From the NCBI GenBank assembly GCA_032622095.1, contig CP136064.1, positions 217,882,205-217,946,204 on the forward strand: a stretch of DNA of 64,000 bases. Direction: 5' to 3'. Position numbers and translations under genes: made by a program. Source of the DNA: Siphonodentalium dalli. Lineage: Eukaryota; Mollusca; Scaphopoda; Gadilida; Siphonodentaliidae. Shown here in pieces: positions 58,801 to 64,000 of this stretch (position 1 is its first letter; each line of letters starts with the position of its first letter). The notes below the pieces were generated by a model. It did no database searches. It had not been told where the DNA came from and saw only the letters and a list, made by a program, of their open reading frames with translations.

Positions 58801-61800
58801 TAATACTAGTACACTAGTAAAAAAAAAAAAAAAATCCAAGCCATGCTCTATTCATATACTAAGCTTTAAAATAAATTGACTGCAGAGGTGTGGAAATATG
58901 ATATTTAACAAAAAAATCCACTGCAGTCAAGAATATACTGCTAGAGACCAGTCCTGCTGTTCATTACTAGATTCACTGAATCTCAATGTAGGAGGTTTGG
59001 TCCTGGTTTTCTCTGTATGTTTGTGTTTTACGTTCCACAAGGGGGTGGGTGTCAAAACATGGCTGGAAAAAACTCTATGAAATGGAAAAAAAATTGGGGT
59101 CGGGGGTGGGTGGGTCCAAAAAGTGGTCATCGGCAAAAAATAGCATACGTGTCTGGAATTTTTTTTCGACCCCCCCCCCCCCTGGATGAACATACAATGT
59201 GTTTGATTGAAATGGCAAATATTTATTCCATAAAACGATCTCTCTTTCAACACCAACACCTGGAAAATTGCGTAGGCAGTGATGAATAGAATGGCATAAA
59301 ATGTGTAACATCAGGCCCAACCTACATCAGAGATATTCAGGGGAAGATTGGAACAAAACATGTTTACTCCTACATATCCATGATATCTGGAAGAACAGTC
59401 AGTAACATTGTTCTGGCCACATGTAATTTGTAAATAAAGGTAGCAGATGATACTGTTGCATTGTGGGCTGGTAGCTACATGGGCTATGTAAGAGGAATAA
59501 CTCTAAACCCATGGCCATAGCCTAATACCTTGAATGTTCACACTGGTGCACATACTAGCAGCCATTATATGCATTCAATTGGAAGTTGTCTCTAAAACTT
59601 TGTTTTCAAAGAATGTCTTTAATACCTAATACATGACCTAATAGTCCAGCAAGCTGTATAATATATTACCAACATGTATAAAAGCATGTCAGTTTTATAA
59701 TGCATGTTAAAAGGGTGTACTACACTATTTTATCGCTTTCAAATGGCCTGTAAAAAAAAAAGTGTAAAAAAAAAAAAACCCTGCCTGCCTACCTGGAAAA
59801 TTTTCCCCATGTTATCGGAAACATATATATATATTATTTTTTTTGGCCTTACATGGATCAACAAAGATATTTGTCACGGAAATTCACAAATACGAGATCT
59901 TTCAAAAGAATTAAAAGAAGAATGGTAATTATTGGTACTCACCGAAGTGTTTCTCTATTGACTTAAGAACTCCTAATGCTTTTTGACCATCCACCATATT
60001 GATTGCAATCCCTTTTTTGCCAAATCGTCCCGTTCGACCAATTCTGTGGAGATATGTCTCATAATCTGGCTGCCCATTCATGGTCACAGGAGGGTCAAAG
60101 TTCACCACAACAGTAACCTGCTCAACATCGATACCTGAAAAATTAATAGAAAAGAGTGAAGTCCTTCAGCAAACCTTGAAATAGGGTGTCTGTCATTTGC
60201 AGAATGAGGTCCCCAGAGGTTGAATTTAGTGATGCTACCCCGCATAGCGGGCTAGCATCACCAAATTCACCCTCTGGGAACCTCATTCTGCTGAGGTGTA
60301 AGCAGAATGAGGTCCCCAGAGGGTGAATTTGGTGATGCTAGCCCGCTATGCGGGGTAGCATCACTAAATTCACCCTCTGGGGACCTCATTCTGCAAATGA
60401 CAGACACCATATTTCAAGGTTTGTCCTTCAGGTAGTTTGTTGAACTTATTATCTGAAAAGTTCCCTCCAATAAATAGGACCTGTGCACTAATGCTCTGCA
60501 TAAATAACTCCCTCAGCACTTGTATTATCTGTTGTTAGCTTATTTTTATCTGAAAACCCCTCCAGAGGAATAATAGACCATTCCTTTGTATACTTTTATA
60601 ACTGGGTGGGAGAATCCATTTAGTATAGAAAGTGTTCAAGATCTGTGGCAACTCGGGGCATCTAGTTATTCTCAGTTCCTACAGTTGCTACACATGAAGA
60701 TCGCATGGAAAAAAGTTTTTTCAGTGCTATATCAATATGTGGAAGTATGTTTTGATGTCTCTTCTCCCAAATTAAATATGCATAATTTGGAGAGTATCAA
60801 ACAAATATGTTTGCTTATTTCAATGAATCAGACTCATATATTAAGTATCCATCGACTATACCCACTGAAAGAATGCAACATTCAACTAATATAGCCAAAA
60901 ATTCAAACAACATCAACATATCATTTTGAAAAGCATGATGTCTGAACTGTACACAATTGTCAGGGTTTCTGCTATAGGGGCAGCGGGTCCCTTTCCCCTC
61001 ACCCAAATTTCCCCTCTGACATATTCACTTACCCGATCCACAGATTAATGACTACATCACTTGTGTATCTGCCACTAAATAAAACTAGTAGGGAGCGATA
61101 AATGAAGATAATTTGATTTGCTTGCTAACAGTAATCACAAGTGAACCATTTTGTGGGAAAAGAATGCTTTTTCAGGGCAATACACATATTATTCTGAAAG
61201 ATATTGATGGACATCGCTAAAATCCACATGGTTGATTCTACCTGGTTACGTCATGATTACGTTCTCAACTAACACTGTTGTGAATGGTTCTGATTTATGA
61301 TTATGTAGATGATGTCCAGAGGTTAGCCACTAGGGCCCGAAGAAGCTTCGAGATTCGATTCGATTTCGAATCTTAGGTTCCGATTCGATTCGATAGCGGT
61401 CGGTGATTCGGAATATTTCGAATCGTTATATTATACAAGTCCATTGTCTCCGGGAATAGACTGCATTATCTATAAAAAAAATTTATAATATCCCCAATAC
61501 TTAACCTGAGTCTCCTTCCGCGAACATCTGGGACCACCATGGTCCAATGTGTATATAGGGTAAGTTGCCCAATAGCTCATTGCACATATATATATTGGCC
61601 TCCCAGCCCAGTCCTAGCGCTGGTTACTCGTGGAAGGTCGGTGCAACTCGTGCAACCTGCAGGTAGGTCTGTGATGGTTCGCGTGTTCATCACGGTTGTA
61701 CCCTAATCGTAGCGCACACAGTTTCCTTCACCACATTAAACCAGAAATGTCGCGATATAGCCAGGCCCCAGCTGCCGAAGCAAGTGAATTTCTCATGGAA

Positions 61801-64000
61801 CATATTTGTACATTTATGTCGTTATCTGAAATTCTTACCAGAAAAGCCTACATGTATATTGCGTTACTCAGCTCAATCAAATAATATAAATTTTTTTTAA
61901 TTTAAAATTAAAAACGATATAGATATATTAAATACATATTTTGGGCTCCATTATGTCGTCTCCAAATCCGACCAACATCTTTAAACAGCATATATGTTAT
62001 CCGGGAAATGGACTGTTGTTGTCCATTCAGCTTTCTGACGGACATGCCCAAGTTGGGATACTATAGTTCCTGTAATCCCGTTTGCGTATGCGCCATTCTC
62101 AAGTCACGATGCGCAATGTTGATATCGCGTGTGCCTGCTGTGCGCGACAGGGTGAAGCATACATGCACAGAGGAGTTTCCATTTGCAATGACTCGAATCA
62201 GACTCCATTGATTCCAAAGTTCCAAACTGCCTACTTTTCACGCACAGTGGCAGTGGCACAAAATATGAAATGATGTCATGCCATTCTCATATATTAAACT
62301 GTGATTAAATATTGTTCATATCATGTCATATAAATTAAGTTTAATGAACCTCCTTCGTAATCTGTTATCTCACTGACGTTATAAAATCATCGGATATTTG
62401 CCCCCATTTTTGCTCGTACATGAACCTTCCACTGATCGGTACTGCGAATCTACAAAAGTGTTTGAAATAGATTCGATTCGAGATTCGATTCGATTTCGAA
62501 TCATTATCATGATTCGATTCGAGATTCGATTCGACGTTGAAATTGCCGATTCGTCGGGCCCTATTAGCCACTGAAGGATAGATAATCAGGAATATTTCAT
62601 GGTATAACATGTTGTCATGAATGTATTAAGCCAGACACATAAATCAGTTGCAAATCTCAACAATTTCCTCTACCGTTGTTGGTGGCGGTACAAAAAATTC
62701 TCAGTTCACATACTTTACCTGCGAATTTAACTTGACATTTTGTTGCAAAATATACGGCCACTATATTAGCCCTTCATATTGTTAATACTAACACACAATT
62801 ACGATTCCTCTGCTTTATCTACTTATATTACGGTAGTCGGGAGACATTCAGAACTTGGCCGATTTACTAAATACAATTCAATATTTGCATTTTGTTGATG
62901 GACTGAGATTTCACTTAGAGGCTATAGGAGGTTCCATTCCGCCAACCACTAGCGGAAACCCTGTAATTGTAAATAATCTCTATTTTATATAACATACCTC
63001 GGGCAGACACATTAGTCGTTATAAGGACTTTTTCTTTGCCGTCTCTAAACCTCTGTATGATCGCTGCCCTTTGTTCTATGAGCAAGTCTCCTGATAACAG
63101 ACCGACTGCATTTCCATCCTGTGACATCTTCCCTGCTAACCAAGCTGCTGCTTTTCTTGTCTTAAAATATAAGCGATTAATTAACATGTATTTAAGAGTT
63201 TCAAGGCGATTCGTTCCCTGATAGTGTCCTGAATTTGAAGTACCAGTATGTCTCAGATTCCCTTATAATGTCAACACTTAGTCAAGGGCTTGTCGCCAGA
63301 AATGTGGTAACAATTATTTTGATAGTTATTATGCATCTTTAGAATTCATCAAATATATCACAAGCAGGTTTTGGTACATGACGCTATGTTTTTCAATTTC
63401 CGAAACATAATTTCCGACGTATACCAACGGATATTGCTGTTCTTGGCGCCAAATATACAAAATTCGGAGAAAAAACAAGATGGCGTCCATCAAACCCATA
63501 TTGAATCAATATCCCTCCTGGGCCTTTCAATATGCGGTCGTTGTCAATCTAAGTCAACCTGATATCCCTTCATCTCCTGTTAGTAGATATCTATTATCAT
63601 TGGTCAATCTTATTGGCGAGCATAAATATAGTAGATAACATATATGAAATTAAATTGGAAAACAAGGACGTCATCATGGCCCCTCATTTGAAAGGCCTCC
63701 TGATGGATAATCTCCATACCAAATTTCATTCTGATCGGGCAACTCATGTTTCAGATAGTTACTCGGATGGACCAACAGATGACGGACACACAGACACATG
63801 TAATCCAGTATGCCCCTCAATCTTTGAGTGAGGTATAATATTGAAGGATTAACTAACCTGGCAGAAAATCATACTCTGTCCTATAGAAATAGACCCATAC
63901 ACATTAGAGAGAGCTGAATATTTGATATCTAAGCCAGGACAATCCATATAGTACTGTTTAATATTGTTCAAACTTTCTTCTTCCCTCCGTAAACGAATAG
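55741..64000 (-). CDS. DDX19: DDX19/Dbp5-type DEAD-box RNA helicase, C-terminal part (four exons, 5' end outside window)
   Basis: Minus-strand exons, 5' to 3': 63858-64000 (continues past the window), 62998-63160, 59943-60134 and 55741-55802. The phases join. This is the second RecA-like domain: SMIFCQTRK (motif IV), [24 protein letters not shown] (motif V) and [15 protein letters not shown] (motif VI), ending [14 protein letters not shown]. Dbp5/DDX19 works at the cytoplasmic face of the nuclear pore, where with Gle1 and IP6 it remodels mRNPs during export. The NETYLHR-like '[17 protein letters not shown]' and the VVNFD..P insertion are characteristic of this subgroup rather than eIF4A. Motif VI arginines are intact. 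The gene is convergent with MGST3. Confidence 0.94.
55811..55893. repeat. 18-bp tandem array with AGGTCA every 18 bp
   Basis: AGGTCA occurs at 55813, 55831, 55849, 55867 and 55885, an exact 18-bp period, separated by 'gacaaggatcaa'-type spacers. Each AAGGTCA is preceded by a looser half-site (aggatca). AGGTCA is the nuclear-receptor half-site. A simple minisatellite is the default explanation. Confidence 0.85.
56216..57276. mobile_element. hAT-like element, 1.06 kb, intact 8-bp duplication
   Basis: Inverted tips CAGGCCTCAGC and GCTGAGGCCTG are flanked by GATCTAAA at 56208-56215 and 57277-57284. Subterminal 'aaggcgact'/'gtcgcc' and 'gggagact'/'agtctccc' words repeat near each end. No ORF resembles a transposase. 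It lies in a DDX19 intron. Confidence 0.9.
57285..59942. other. DDX19 intron, non-coding
   Basis: I see only the 33-bp duplication, homopolymer runs (A16 at about 58820, C12 at about 59170) and short ORFs without domain-like content. The purine-rich ORF at about 58439-58666 is low complexity. Confidence 0.5.
57939..58004. repeat. 33-bp tandem duplication
   Basis: Two adjacent units starting gtactgtaaggattatgtga differ at one base (gacaact / gataact). Non-coding intron. Confidence 0.9.
59943..60134 (-). CDS. DDX19: DDX19 exon with motifs V-VI
   Basis: It begins after the acceptor tttttcag|gt, completing [16 protein letters not shown], then [20 protein letters not shown] and ends KSIEKHF at donor tcg|gtgagt. 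The acceptor lies only 35 bp from a family C MITE. Confidence 0.94.
60170..60423. mobile_element. Family C (hAT-like) MITE, short form, intact 8-bp duplication
   Basis: CAAACCTTGAAATAGGGTGT and inverse 'atatttcaaggtttg' are flanked by TCCTTCAG at 60162-60169 and 60424-60431. The middle AT-rich segment of the long form is missing, so the two terminal hairpins lie nearly back to back. Arms are almost identical, suggesting a young copy. Confidence 0.92.
60430..60640. repeat. Fragment of family E repeat
   Basis: 'gtttgttgaacttattatct', 'aatagaccattcc' and 'tgggagaatccatttagta' match the 53468 element in inverted orientation. Ends are eroded by the family C insertion. Confidence 0.55.
61140..61330. 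other. DDX19 intron, nothing recognised
   Basis: Unique-looking AT-rich sequence between the family E fragment and the hAT-like element at 61331. No feature could be supported. Confidence 0.4.
61331..62563. mobile_element. hAT-like element, 1.2 kb, intact 8-bp duplication
   Basis: Tips TAGGGCCCGAAGAAGC and 'cgtcgggcccta' are inverted and flanked by TTAGCCAC at 61323-61330 and 62564-62571. Subterminal 'gattcgattcgatttcgaat' repeats occur at both ends. The interior has no transposase. It lies in a DDX19 intron. Confidence 0.92.
62998..63160 (-). CDS. DDX19: DDX19 exon with motif IV-V region
   Basis: It encodes [20 protein letters not shown], then [20 protein letters not shown] and [11 protein letters not shown], split in the G codon at donor gag|gtatgt. 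The acceptor reads attttaag|aca, a non-CAG/TAG site, inferred because the phase and peptide join exactly to the previous exon (FCQ|TRK). Confidence 0.93.
63858..64000 (-). CDS. DDX19: DDX19 exon running off the window edge
   Basis: The frame [20 protein letters not shown], then [20 protein letters not shown] and Q ends at donor cag|gttagt. It is the linker and the start of the second RecA-like domain. The 5' boundary lies beyond 64000. Confidence 0.92.

Noticed and set aside
63613-63831. 72-codon ORF with [23 protein letters not shown]
   Set aside because: It matches the style of 'gacggac' dispersed repeats seen elsewhere in the window. No exon signals in frame with DDX19, and it is on the opposite strand.

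Overview
The window is a stretch of eukaryotic, probably marine-invertebrate, chromosome. The coding sequence is split into short exons with GT-AG introns several kb long. Almost everything else is transposon-derived: palindromic MITEs, long inverted-repeat (foldback-like) elements, minisatellites, a degraded LINE and a tRNA-derived SINE. A lophotrochozoan such as a mollusc is plausible from the look of the repeats, but the sequence does not prove the clade.

Three genes can be supported. (1) The last coding exon of an unrecognised plus-strand gene lies at 3525-3647. (2) A complete five-exon coding region for a microsomal glutathione S-transferase 3-like MAPEG enzyme lies on the plus strand at 27058-43414 and joins to 152 residues. 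(3) The C-terminal half of a DDX19/Dbp5-type DEAD-box RNA helicase lies on the minus strand at 55741-64000. Four exons are present and the 5' part runs off the right edge. MGST3 and DDX19 are convergent. I see no functional link between them.

Layout. 1-3.5 kb: GC-rich dispersed repeats, then the terminal exon. 3.6-17.3 kb: a field of MITEs (TTAA-flanked, hAT-like with 8-bp duplications, PIF/Harbinger-like with TTA) plus a LINE relic at 13.5-14.7 kb. 17.96-24.02 kb: a 6-kb palindromic element whose outer arms are built from about 165-180-bp degenerate units, each carrying a GATGGCGGCC-like motif. 24.1-25.7 kb: a separate hAT-like element. 27-43.4 kb: MGST3, whose first coding intron holds a set of nested elements: a 9-bp-duplication foldback/MULE-like element (31240-32688) within a 5.3-kb hAT-like element (27764-33083) within a MITE. 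Its fourth intron holds a 2.9-kb element (38645-41563) with 540-bp inverted arms and an internal exon-like ORF. 42-53 kb: inverted and tandem repeat blocks, including a 4.9-kb composite with a SINE in its central loop. 54-64 kb: DDX19 exons separated by further hAT-like and TTAA elements.

The most interesting material is the architecture of the palindromic elements, not a host pathway. Target-site duplications were read by eye at both ends and are the firmest evidence for individual insertions. No tRNA or rRNA genes, CRISPR arrays or prokaryotic operons are present.
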